A stretch of 64,000 bases of DNA from Baylisascaris procyonis (taxonomy: Eukaryota; Nematoda; Chromadorea; Rhabditida; Ascarididae): assembly GCA_037389465.1 (NCBI GenBank), contig JAZARR010000032.1, forward strand, positions 744,001 through 808,000, in the 5' to 3' direction. Below are positions 52,020 through 64,000 of this stretch, one piece after another; the stretch's first letter is position 1, and each line of letters begins with the position of its first letter. Position numbers and translations under genes: made by a program. A model generated the notes under the pieces. The model saw only the letters and a program-made list of their open reading frames with translations. It was not told the origin of the DNA and did not search any database.

Positions 52020-54450
52020 TACATGCGAAAGGCCGCTTAGAAACACAGAAAATAATATGCACAAAAGGATTCTGAGAAGAAAAAACCGATATTTTTTACC
52101 TCATAGATATAAAAAATGAGAGCGAAAAAAATTACACCTAAAACACAACTGATAAGTTGTGTCGGTATATGATTCAAAAAGATGTAGATGAAGTATTAAA
52201 TAAAATGCTTAATTTTCTCGGTTTTCGGAAAAAACTCAGTACCAGTACTTGTAGCCAGAATAATCTCATCAAGTTCTATCATTTGATGGAGATCGCGAGT
52301 GGAGAAAGTTTTTTATAAATTCCACTTCAGCGCTCTACGAAGGGAATACTGCTTAGAATCATAGGAAAGAGGGAAGAGGGCTGAGGAGTGTAACAATCAA
52401 AGAAGTCACAGATTTTATAAGGTTGAGAAAATTCTGTGTTCCCAATATTTCCATAGTCAATAGAAAGAAAACAACTGTGGGATCGTGCAGCTGCGTCGTA
52501 AATCACCAAAGAAAATAGAAAAGAAGTTGCACCTAACGCATTCCTCACGAAAAGAAGAAAGTCATAATAAAAATCGAAAGAAAATACGAAAGCATTTGCG
52601 ATGACCGCAGTGCTCAACAAAAGTAGAAAGAATAAATGAAAAAACTCGTCACTGACACGTCACGTAATAATGGGATTCCCTCTGGCGCGCTACGTTTGAG
52701 ATGCGAGAATAGTCGGTTGATCGCGCACTCATTGGAAGCGTGCGGTTAATACTGGTCAGTTGCGCTGAGTCACTCTTGTTTCTCTAACGGCTATGCGTGT
52801 TGCGAAGGTTACAGGGGACTTGCGGGGGCGTAGTGCCTAAAAATAGAAGCGTTCGCAGTGTGCACGCATTTGTTATCGCCTTGTGGAGCTCCATGTTTTG
52901 ATATCAAGGGCATGAAAATATCCACTGCTGTACATTTCTATCAGAAGTCCACTTAAATTCTACATTAAAATCAAAAAAACTCCCTAAAAAATTGAAACAA
53001 TGAAAACCATCAAACAGCAATAAAAGAATGAAAAGAATAAAATCCGTAAAGAAGAGAGAAGAAAAAATGTATGAGGATCACGAGTAGAAGTGAGGAAAGC
53101 AGCCTAGTGGCAATATGTTTTTAATTTCAGTAGAAATATTAAGAGCACGCAGGAAGCAGGACCTCTGCTTTCTTCTACGCGCAACTGGGGTTATGGAAAA
53201 AATGATCCTTCAATTTACAACCTAACATTATGAATCTTACTCCATTTACTATTACCATTCCAAATGTTGACAACAAAACTATATATTACTCCGAAAAGAA
53301 TTTAACTAAAATTTTTAACAATTTTCCAAGTTGCCATTCCCGCGTTATGCCCACCAACAAACCTTGCCTGCACACTGGGCTATGTTATTTAATGAGAGAA
53401 AGACCTCCTCAAAACTCGAAGCTTGAAAAGAGTCAGAGTTTCTACAAACTTCCTTAACTATGGAAAAAACTTTCCTAAAATTTTCCAGGTTCCTGTCCCC
53501 TTATTTTGTCCACCAGCAAACCTAGTCTGGGCACTGGGCCATATTATCTAATGAGAAAAAAATTACCTCAAAAATCAAGGCTTGAAAAGACTCAAAGTGT
53601 CTACAAAGTTCCTTAACTATGAGAAAAAATTTTCCAGAAAATTTGCAGGTTCCCGTTCCCGCGTTCTGCCCACCAACAAACCTTGCCTGCATATTGGGCC
53701 GAGCAACCTAATGACAAAAAAATTAACCCAAAACTCGAAGTTTGGAGACAGTCAGAGTGTTTACAAAGTTACTCAACTATGGAGGAAAAATTTTATTAAA
53801 ATTTTCCAGGTTCCCGTTCCAGGATTTTGCGAACCAGCGAACCTAGTATAGGCAGTGGGCCACGTTACTCGACGAAAAAAAAATTACCTCAAATCTCGAA
53901 GCTTGAAGAGGGTCAGAATATCTACAAACTTCCTCAACTATGGAAAAAAATCCTGTAAAATTTCCCGGGTGTTCGTTAACGGATTTTGCCCACAAGCAAA
54001 CCTAGTATAGGCAGTGGGCCACGTTACCCGACGAAAAAAAAAATTACCTCAAATCTCGAAGCTTGAAGAGGGTCAGAATATCTACAAACTTCCTCAACTA
54101 TGGAAAAAAATCCTGTAAAATTTCTCGGGTTTTCGTTAACGGATTTTGCCCACAAGCAAACCTAGTCTAGGCACTGGGCCTCCTTATCTAGTGAGAAAAA
54201 AATTACCTCAAACTCGAAGCTTGAAGAGGGTCAGAATATCTACAAACTTCCTCAACTATGGAAAAAAATTTTGTAAAATTTCCCCGTTTTTCGTTCCCGG
54301 GTTTTGCCCACAAGCAAACCTAGTCTAGGCACTGGGCCTCCTTATCTAATGAGAGAAAATTACCCCAAAATTCGAAGCTTGAAGAGGGTCAGAATATCTA
54401 CAAACTTCTTCAACTATAAAAAAAAATTTTCCAGAAAATTTGCAAGTTCC
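52020..54450. repeat. Higher-order satellite unit 5 (2431 bp; core + 7 monomers)
   Basis: Same length and monomer order as unit 4, which implies a recent tandem duplication. Confidence 0.9.
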
Positions 54451-56563
54451 TGCATGCGAAAGGCCGCTTAGAAACACAGAAAATAATATGCACAAAAGGA
54501 TTCTGAGAAGAAAAAACCGATATTTTTTACCTCATAGATATAAAAAATGAGAGCGAAAAAAATTACACCTAAAACACAACTGATAAGTTGTGTCGGTATA
54601 TGATTCAAAAAGATGTAGATGAAGTATTAAATAAAATGCTTAATTTTCTCGGTTTTCGGACAAAACTCAGTACCAGTACTTGTAGCCAGAATAATCTCAT
54701 CAAGTTCTATCATTTGATGGAGATCGCGAGTGGAGAAAGTTTTTTATAAATTCCACTTCAGCGCTCTACGAAGGGAATACTGCTTAGAATCATAGGAAAG
54801 AGGGAAGAGGGCTGAGGAGTGTAACAATCAAAGAAGTCACAGATTTTATAAGGTTGAGAAAATTCTGTGTTCCCAATATTTCCATAGTCAATAGAAAGAA
54901 AACAACTGTGGGATCGTGCAGCTGCGTCGTAAATCACCAAAGAAAATAGAAAAGAAGTTGCACCTAACGCATTCCTCACGAAAAGAAGAAAGTCATAATA
55001 AAAATCGAAAGAAAATACGAAAGCATTTGCGATGACCGCAGTGCTCAACAAAAGTAGAAAGAATAAATGAAAAAACTCGTCACTGACACGTCACGTAACA
55101 ATGGGATTCCCTCTGGCGCGCTACGTTTGAGATGCGAGAATAGTCGGTTGATCGCGCACTCATTGGAAGCGTGCGGTTAATACTGGTCAGTTGCGCTGAG
55201 TCACTCTTGTTTCTCTAACGGCTATGCGTGTTGCGAAGGTTACAGGGGACTTGCGGGGGCGTAGTGCCTAAAAATAGAAGCGTTCGCAGTGTGCACGCAT
55301 TTGTTATCGCCTTGTGGAGCTCCATGTTTTGATATCAAGGGCATGAAAATATCCACTGCTGTACATTTCTATCAGAAGTCCACTTAAATTCTACATTAAA
55401 ATCAAAAAAACTCCCTAAAAAATTGAAACAATGAAAACCATCAAACAGCAATAAAAGAATGAAAAGAATAAAATCCGTAAAGAAGAGAGAAGAAAAAATG
55501 TATGAGGATCACGAGTAGAAGTGAGGAAAGCAGCCTAGTGGCAATATGTTTTTAATTTCAGTAGAAATATTAAGAGCACGCAGGAAGCAGGACCTCTGCT
55601 TTCTTCTACGCGCAACTGGGGTTATGGAAAAAATGATCCTTCAATTTACAACCTAACGTTATGAATCTTACTCCATTTACTATTACCATTCCAAATGTTG
55701 ACAAAAAAACTATATATTACTCCGAAAAGAATTTAACTAAAATTTTTAACAATTTTCCAAGTTGCCATTCCCGCGTTATGCCCACCAACAAAGCTTGCCT
55801 GCACACTGGGCTATGTTATTTAATGAGAGAAAGACCTCCTCAAAACTCGAAGCTTGAAAAGAGTCAGAGTTTCTACAAACTTCCTTAACTATGGAAAAAA
55901 CTTTCCTAAAATTTTCCAGGTTCCTGTCCCCTTATTTTGTCCACCAGCAAACCTAGTCTGGGCACTGGGCCATATTATCTAATGAGAAAAAAATTACCTC
56001 AAAAATCAAGGCTTGAAAAGACTCAAAGTGTCTACAAAGTTCCTTAACTATGAGAAAAAATTTTCCAGAAAATTTGCAGGTTACCGTTCCCGCGTTCTGC
56101 CCACCAACAAACCTTGCCTGCATATTGGGCCGAGCAACCTAATGACAAAAAAATTACCCCAAAACTCGAAGTTTGGAGACAGTCAGAGTGTTTACAAAGT
56201 TACTCAAATATGGAAGAAAAATTTTCCTAAAATTTTCCAGGTTCCCGTTCCAGGATTTTGCCAACCAGCGAACCTAGTATAGGCAGTGGGCCACGTTACC
56301 CGACGAAAAAAAAATTACCTCAAATCTCGAAGCTTGAAGAGGGTCAGAATATCTACAAACTTCCTCAACTATGGAAAAAAATCCTGTAAAATTTCCCCGT
56401 TTTTCGTTCCCTGGTTTTGCCCACAAGCAAACCTAGTCTAGGCACTGGGCCTCCTTATCTAATGAGAGAAAATTACCCCAAAATTCGAAGCTTGAAGAGG
56501 GTCAGAATATCTACAAACTTCTTCAACTATAAAAAAAAATTTCCCAGAAAATTTGCAAGTTCC
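54451..56563. repeat. Higher-order satellite unit 6 (2113 bp; core + 5 monomers)
   Basis: Matches unit 2 in length and monomer variants at an offset of exactly 8929 bases. Its core starts TGCATGCG rather than TACATGCG. Confidence 0.9.
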
Positions 56564-58677
56564 TACATGCGAAAGGCCGCTTAGAAACACAGAAAATAAT
56601 ATGCACAAAAGGATTCTGAGAAGAAAAAACCGATATTTTTTACCTCATAGATATAAAAAATGAGAGCGAAAAAAATTACACCTAAAACACAACTGATAAG
56701 TTGTGTCGGTATATGATTCAAAAAGATGTAGATGAGGTATTAAATAAAATGCTTAATTTTCTCGGTTTTCGGACAAAACTCAGTACCAGTGCTTGTAGTC
56801 AGAATAATCTCATCAAGTTCTATCATTTGATGGAGATCGCGAGTGGAGAAAGTTTTTTATAAATTCCACTTCAGCGCTCTACGAAGGGAATACTGCTTAG
56901 AATCATAGGAAAGAGGGAAGAGGGCTGAGGAGTGTAACAATCAAAGAAGTCACAGATTTTATAAGGTTGAGAAAATTCTGTGTTCCCAATATTTCCATAG
57001 TCAATAGAAAGAAAACAACTGTGGGATCGTGCAGCTGCGTCGTAAATCACCAAAGAAAATAGAAAAGAAGTTGCACCTAACGCATTCCTCACGAAAAGAA
57101 GAAAGTCATAATAAAAATCGAAAGAAAATACGAAAGCATTTGCGATGACCGCAGTGCTCAACAAAACTAGAAAGAATAAATGAAAAAACTCGTCACTGAC
57201 ACGTCACGTAATAATGGGATTCCCTCTTGCGCGCTACGTTTGAGATGCGAGAATAGTCGGTTGATCGCGCACTCATTGGACGCGTGCGGTTAATACTGGT
57301 CAGTTGCGCTGAGTCACTCTTGTTTCTCTAACGGCTATGCGTGTTGCGAAGGTTACAGGGGACTTGCGGGGGCGCAGTGCCTAAAAATAGAAGCGTTCGC
57401 AGTGTGCACGCATTTGTTATCGCCTTGTGGAGCTCCATGTTTTGATATCAAGGGCATGAAAATATCGACTGCTGTACATTTCTATCAGAAGTCCACTTAA
57501 ATTCTACATTAAAATCAAAAAAACTCCCTAAAAAACTGAAACAATGAAAACCATCGAACAGCAATAAAAGAATGAAAAGAATAAAATCCGTAAAGAAGAG
57601 AGGAGAAAAAATGTATGAGGATCACGAGTAGAAGTGAGGAAAGCAGCCTAGTGGCAATATGTTTTTAATTTCAGTAGAAATATTAAGAGCACGCAGGAAG
57701 CAGGACCTCTGCTTTCTTCTACGCGCAACTGGGGTTATGGAAAAAATGATCCTTCAATTTACAACCTAACGTTATGAATCTTACTCCATTTACTATTACC
57801 ATTCCAAATGTTGACAACAAAACTATATATTACTCCGAAAAGAATTTAACTAAAATTTTTAACAATTTTCCAAGTTGCCATTCCCGCGTTATGCCCACCA
57901 ACAAAGCTTGCCTGCACACTGGGCTATATTATTTAATGAGAGAAAGACCTCCTCAAAACTCGAAGCTTGAAAAGAGTCAGAGTTTCTACAAACTTCCTTA
58001 ACTATGGAAAAAACTTTCCTAAAATTTTCCAGGTTCCTATCCCCTTATTTTGTCCACCAGCAAACCTAGTCTGGGCACTGGGCCATATTATCTAATGAGA
58101 AAAAAATTACCTCAAAAATAAAGGCTTGAAAAGACTCAAAGTGTCTACAAAGTTCCTTAACTAGGAGAAAAAATTTTCCAGAAAATTTGCAGGTTCCCGT
58201 TCCCGGGTTCTGCCCACCAACAAAATTTGCCTGCATATTGGGCCAAGCTACCTAATGAAAAAAAAAATTACCCCAAAACTCGAAGTTTGGAGAGAGTCAG
58301 AGTGTTTACAAAGTTACTCAACTATGGAAGAAAAAGTTTCCTAAAATTTTCCAGGTTCCCGTTCCAGGATTTTGCCAACCAGCGAACCTAGTCTAGGCAG
58401 TGGGCCACGTTACCCGACGAAAAAAAAATTACCTCAAATCTCGAAGCTTGAAGAGGGTCAGAATATCTACAAACTTCCTGAACTATGGAAAAAAATCCTG
58501 TAAAATTTCCCGGGTTTTCGTTAACGGATTTTGCCCACAAGCAAACCTAGTCTAGGCACTGGGCCTCCTTATCTAGTGAGAAAAAAATTGCCTCAAACTC
58601 GAAGCTTGAAGAGGGTCAGAATATCTACAAACTTCTTCAACTATAAAAAAAAATTTTCCAGAAAATTTGCAAGTTCC
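56564..58677. repeat. Higher-order satellite unit 7 (2114 bp; core + 5 monomers)
   Basis: The core matches unit 3 (GGACGCGTGCGG, CAAAACTAGAAAG), again at an offset of 8929 bases. Its monomer block differs from that of unit 3 and is closer to unit 9. Confidence 0.9.
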
Positions 58678-60790
58678 TACATGCGAAAGGCCGCTTAGAA
58701 ACACAGAAAATAATATGCACAAAAGGATTCTGAGAAGAAAAAACCGATATTTTTTACCTCATACATATAAAAAATAAGAGCGAAAAAAATTACACCGAAA
58801 ACACAACTGATAAGTTGTGTCGGTATATGATTCAAAAAGATGTAAATGAAGTATTAAATAAAATGCTTAATTTTCTCGGTTTTCGGACAAAACTCAGTAC
58901 CAGTGCTTGTAGTCAGAATAATCTCATCAAGTTCTATCATTTGATGGAGATCGCGAGTGGAGAAAGTTTTTTATAAATTCCACTTCAGCGCTCTACGAAG
59001 GGAATACTGCTTAGAATCATAGGAAAGAGGGAAGAGGGCTGAGGAGTGTAACAATCAAAGAAGTCACAGATTTTATAAGGTTGAGAAAATTCTGTGTTCC
59101 CAATATTTCCATAGTCAATAGAAAGAAAACAATTGTGGGATCGTGCAGCTGCGTCGTAAATCACCAAAGAAAATAGAAAAGAAGTTGCACCTAACGCATT
59201 CCTCACGAAAAGAAGAAAGTCATAATAAAAATCGAAAGAAAATACGAAAGCATTTGCGATGACCGCAGTGCTCAACAAAAGTAGAAAGAATAAATGAAAA
59301 AACTCGTCACTGACACGTCACGTAATAATGGGATTCCCTCTGGCGCGCTACGTTTGAGATGCGAGAATAGTCGGTTGATCGCGCACTCATTGGAAGCGTG
59401 CGGTTAATACTGGTCAGTTGCGCTGAGTCACTCTTGTTTCTCTAACGGCTATGCGTGTTGCGAAGGTTACAGGGGACTTGCGGGGGCGTAGTGCCTAAAA
59501 ATAGAAGCGTTCGCAGTGTGCACGCATTTGTTATCGCCTTGTGGAGCTCCATGTTTTGATATCAAGGGCATGAAAATATCCACTGCTGTACATTTCTATC
59601 AGAAGTCCACTTAAATTCTACATTAAAATCAAAAAAACTCCCTAAAAAATTGAAACAATGAAAACCATCAAACAGCAATAAAAGAATGAAAAGAATAAAA
59701 TCCGTAAAGAAGAGAGAAGAAAAAATGTATGAGGATCACGAGTAGAAGTGAGGAAAGCAGCCTAGTGGCAATATGTTTTTAATTTCAGTAGAAATATTAA
59801 GAGCACGGAGGAAGCAGGACCTCTGCTTTCTTCTACGCGCAACTGGGGTTATGGAAAAAATGATCCTTCAATTTACAACCTAACGTTATGAATCTTACTC
59901 CATTTACTATTACCATTCCAAATGTTGACAACAAAACTATATATTACTCCGAAAAGAATTTAACTAAAATTTTTAACAATTTTCCAAGTTGCCATTCCCG
60001 CGTTATGCCCACCAACAAAGCTTGCCTGCACACTGGGCTATATTATTTAATGGGAGAAAGACCTCCTCAAAACTCGAAGCTTGAAAAGAGTCAGAGTTTC
60101 TACAAACTTCCTTAACTATGGAAAAAACTTTCCTAAAATTTTCCAGGTTCCTGTCCCCTTATTTTGTCCACCAGCAAACCTAGTCTGGGCACTGGGCCAT
60201 ATTATCTAATGAGAAAAAAATTACCTCAAAAATCAAGGCTTGAAAAGACTCAAAGTGTCTACAAAGTTCCTTAACTATGAGAAAAAATTTTCCAGAAAAT
60301 TTGCAGGTTCCCGTTCCCGCGTTCTGCCCACCAACAAACCTTGCCTGCATATTGGGCCGAGCAACCTAATGACAAAAAAATTACCCCAAAACTCGAAGTT
60401 TGGAGACAGTCAGAGTGCTTACAAAGTTACTCAACTATGGAAGAAAATGTTTCCTAAAATTTTCCAGGTTCCCGTTCCAGGATTTTGCCAACCAGCGAAC
60501 CTAGTCTAGGCAGTGGGCCATGTTACCTAATGAAAAAAAGAATTACCCTAAAACCCGAAGCTTGAAGAGGGTCAGAATATTTACAAACTTCCTGAACTAT
60601 GGAAAAAAATCCTGTAAAATTTCCCGGGTTTTCGTTAACGGATTTTGCCCACAAGCAAACCTAGTCTAGGCACTGGGCCTCCTTATCTAGTGAGAAAAAA
60701 ATTACCTCAAACTCGAAGCTTGAAGAGGGTCAGAATATCTACAAACTTCTTCAACTATAAAAAGAATTTTCCAGAAAATTTGCAAGTTCC
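58678..60790. repeat. Higher-order satellite unit 8 (2113 bp; core + 5 monomers)
   Basis: Core plus five monomers, with private variants such as TTAATGGGAGAAAG near 60048. Confidence 0.9.
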
Positions 60791-63700
60791 TACATGCGAA
60801 AGGCCGCTTAGAAACACAGAAAATAATATGCACAAAAGGATTCTGAGAAGAAAAAACCGATATTTTTTACCTCATAGATATAAAAAATGAGAGCGAAAAA
60901 AATTACACCTAAAACACAACTGAAAAGTTGTGTCGGTATATGATTCAAAAAGATGTAGATGAAGTATTAAATAAAATGCTTAATTTTCTCGGTTTTCGGA
61001 CAAAACTCAGTACCAGTACTTGTAGCCAGAATAATCTCATCAAGTTCTATCATTTGATGGAGATCGCGAGTGGAGAAAGTTTTTTATAAATTCCACTTCA
61101 GCGCTCTACGAAGGGAATACTGCTTAGAATCATAGGAAAGAGGGAAGAGGGCTGAGGAGTGTAACAATCAAAGAAGTCACAGATTTTATAAGGTTGAGAA
61201 AATTCTGTGTTCCCAATATTTCCATAGTCAATACAAAGAAAACAACTGTGGGATCGTGCAGCTGCGTCGTAAATCACCAAAGAAAATAGAAAAGAAGTTG
61301 CACCTGACGCATTCCTCACGAAAAGAAGAAAGTCATAATAAAAATCGAAAGAAAATACGAAAGCATTTGCGATGACCGCAGTGCTCAACAAAACTAGAAA
61401 GAATAAATGAAAAAACTCGTCACTGACACGTCACGTAATAATGGGATTCCCTCTGGCGCGCTACGTTTGAGATGCGAGAATAGTCGGTTGATCGCGCACT
61501 CATTGGAAGCGTGCGGTTAATACTGGTCAGTTGCGCTGAGTCACTCTTGTTTCTCTAACGGCTATGCGTGTTGCGAAGGTTACAGGGGACTTGCGGGGGC
61601 GTAGTGCCTAAAAATAGAAGCGTTCGCAGTGTGCACGCATTTGTTATCGCCTTGTGGAGCTCCATGTTTTGATATCAAGGGCATGAAAATATCCACTGGT
61701 GTACATTTCTATCAGAAGTCCACTTAAATTCTACATTGAAATCAAAAAAACTCCCTAAAAAATTGAAACAATGAAAACCATCAAACAGCAATGAAACAAT
61801 GAAAAGAATAAAATCCGTAAAGAAGAGAGAAGAAAAAATGTATGAGGATCGCGAGTAGAAGTGAGGAAAGCAGCCTAGTGGCAATATGTTTTTAATTTCA
61901 GTAGAAATATTAAGAGCACGCAGGAAACAGGACCTCTGCTTTCTTCTACGCGCAACTGGGGTTATGGAAAAAATGATCCTTCAATTTACAACCTAACGTT
62001 ATGAATCTTACTCTATTTACTATTACCATTCCAAATGTTGACAACAAAACTATATATTACTCCGTAAAGAATTTAACTAAAATTTTTAACAATTTTCCAA
62101 GTTGCCATTCCCGCGTTATGCCCACCAACAAAGCTTGCCTGCACACTGGGCTATATTATTTAATGAGAGAAAGACCTCCTCAAAACTCGAAGCTTGAAAA
62201 GAGTCAGAGTTTCTACAAACTTCCTTAACTATGGAAAAAACTTTCCTAAAATTTTCCAGGTTCCTGTCACCTTATTTTGTCCACCAGCAAACGTAGTCTG
62301 GGCACTGGGCCATATTATCTAATGAGAAAAAAATTACCTCAAAAATAAAGGCTTGAAAAGACTCAAAGTGTCTACAAAGTTCCTTAACTAGGAGGAAAAA
62401 TTTTCCAGAAAATTTGCAGGTTCCCGTTCCCGGGTTCTGCCCACCAACAAAATTTGCCTGCATATTGGGCCAAGCTAGCTAATGAAAAAAAAAATTACCC
62501 CAAAACTCGAAGTTTGGAGAGAGTCAGAGTGTTTACAAAGTTACTGAACTATGGAAGAAAAAGTTTCCTAAAATTTTCCAGGTTCCCGTTCCAGGATTTT
62601 GCCAACCAGCGAACCTAGTCTAGGCAGTGGGCCATGTTACCTAATGAAAAAAAGAATTACCCTAAAACCCGAAGCTTGAAGAGGGTCAGAATATTTAGAA
62701 ACTTCAACTATGGAAAAAAATTTTTCTAAAACTTTCCGGGTTTTCATTCCCGGATTTTGCCCACAAGCAAACCTAGTCTAGGCACTGGGCCTCCTTATCT
62801 AATGAGAAAAAAATTACCTCAAAACTCAAAGCTTGAAAAGAGTCAGAGTGTCTACAAAGTTCCTGAACTATGGGGAAAATTTTCCAGAAAATTTGCAAGT
62901 TCCCGTTACCAGGTTCTGCCCACCAACAAACCTTGCCTGCATATTGGGCCAAGCAACCTAATGAAAAAAAAAATTACCCCAAAACTCGATGTTTGCAGAG
63001 AGTCAGAGTGTTTACAAAGTTACTCAACTATGGAAGAAAAAGTTTCCTAAAATTTTCCAGGTTCCCGTTCCAGGATTTTGCCAACCAGCGAACCTAGTCT
63101 AGGCAGTGGGCCATGTTACCTAATGAAAAAAAGAATTACCCTAAAACCCGAAGCTTGAAGAGGGTCAGAATATTTACAAACTTCAACTATGGAAAAAAAT
63201 TTTTCTAAAACTTTCCGGGTTTTCATTCCCGGATTTTGCCCACAAGCAATCCTAGTCTAGGCACTGGGCCTCCTTATCTAATGAGAAAAAAATTACCTCA
63301 AAACTCAAAGCTTGAAAAGAGTCAGAGTGTCTACAAAGTTCCTGAACTATGGGGAAAATTTTCCAGAAAATTAGCAAGTTCCCGTTGCCAGGTACTACCC
63401 ACCAACAAACCTTGCCTGCATATTGGGCCAAGCAACCTAATGAAAAAAAAATTACCCCAAAACTCGAAGTTTGGAGAGAGTCAGAGTGTTTACAAAGTTA
63501 CTCAACTATGGAAGAAGAATTTTCCTAAAATTTTCCAGGTTCCTGTCCCCTTATTTTGTCCTCCAGCAAACCTAGTCTGGGCACTGGGCCACATTATCTA
63601 ATGAGAAAAAAATTACCACAAAAATAAAGGCTTGAAAAGACTCAAAGTGTCTACAAAGTTCCTTAACTAGGAGAAAAAATTTTTCAGAAAATTTGCAGAT

Positions 63701-64000
63701 TCCCGTTCCCGGGTTCTGCCAACCAACAAAATTTGCCTGCATATTGGGCCAAGCTACCTAATGAAAAAAAAATTACCCCAAAACTCGAAGTTTGGAGAGA
63801 GTCAGAGTGTTTACAAAGTTACTCAACTATGGAAGAAAAAGTTTCCTAAAATTTTCCAGGTTCCCGTTCCAGGATTTTGCCAACCAGCGAACCTAGTCTA
63901 GGCAGTGGGCCATGTTACCTAATGAAAAAAAGAATTACCCCAAAACCCGAAGCTTGAAGAGGGTCAGAATATTTACAAACTTCAACTATGGAAAAAAATT
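60791..64000. repeat. Higher-order satellite unit 9, open-ended (core + about 12 monomers to window end)
   Basis: The core is about 60791-62065, followed only by monomers to the window end. Within the monomers, 62627-63100 and 63103-63580 are near-identical blocks of three monomers, so local duplication goes on at monomer level too. The array continues past the window. Confidence 0.85.

Overview
The window looks like nuclear DNA of a nematode. It is AT-rich. Genes are broken into small exons by introns of about 0.2-2 kb, and most introns end in a nematode-style TTTCAG. The encoded proteins are animal housekeeping proteins: PRCC, ribosomal protein L31 and the ILVBL/HACL2 lyase. Species was not determined. 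No bacterial operon, rRNA, convincing tRNA or CRISPR array was seen.

Layout, all recognised genes on the + strand. (1) 1-4209: the 3' part of an unrecognised gene for a Ser/Pro/Gln-rich, low-complexity protein. (2) 4210-9763: intergenic, with two copies of a long palindromic (foldback) repeat and one decayed coding-like stretch. (3) 9764-16988: a complete nine-exon PRCC homologue. Intron 2 carries a GC-rich 49-bp repeat cluster and the last intron carries a third foldback copy. (4) 16989-21748: intergenic, with an orphan coding-like segment, a non-LTR reverse transcriptase relic and a (TA)n run. (5) 21749-23013: complete three-exon rpl-31. (6) 26692-35128: the first ten exons of an ILVBL (HACL2)-type thiamine-diphosphate enzyme. 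The exons for the last part of the cofactor-binding domain are not in the window. (7) 35461-38085: a minisatellite built from 15- and 18-bp words. (8) 38511-64000: a satellite of about 159-bp monomers. From 43251 it becomes a higher-order array in which a core of about 1.28 kb alternates with 4, 5, 6 or 7 monomers.

The genes have unrelated housekeeping roles (splicing/cell-cycle factor, translation, 2-hydroxyacyl-CoA cleavage in the ER) and no shared regulation is apparent. The most notable signals are the length-quantised higher-order satellite, the foldback element, the repeated use of AAG and GAG 3' splice sites (firmly anchored in rpl-31), and the lyase gene that runs into satellite DNA before its catalytic C-terminus. 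All exon boundaries were read by eye from reading frame, splice motifs and remembered family sequence, without alignment software. Minus-strand coverage was less thorough.
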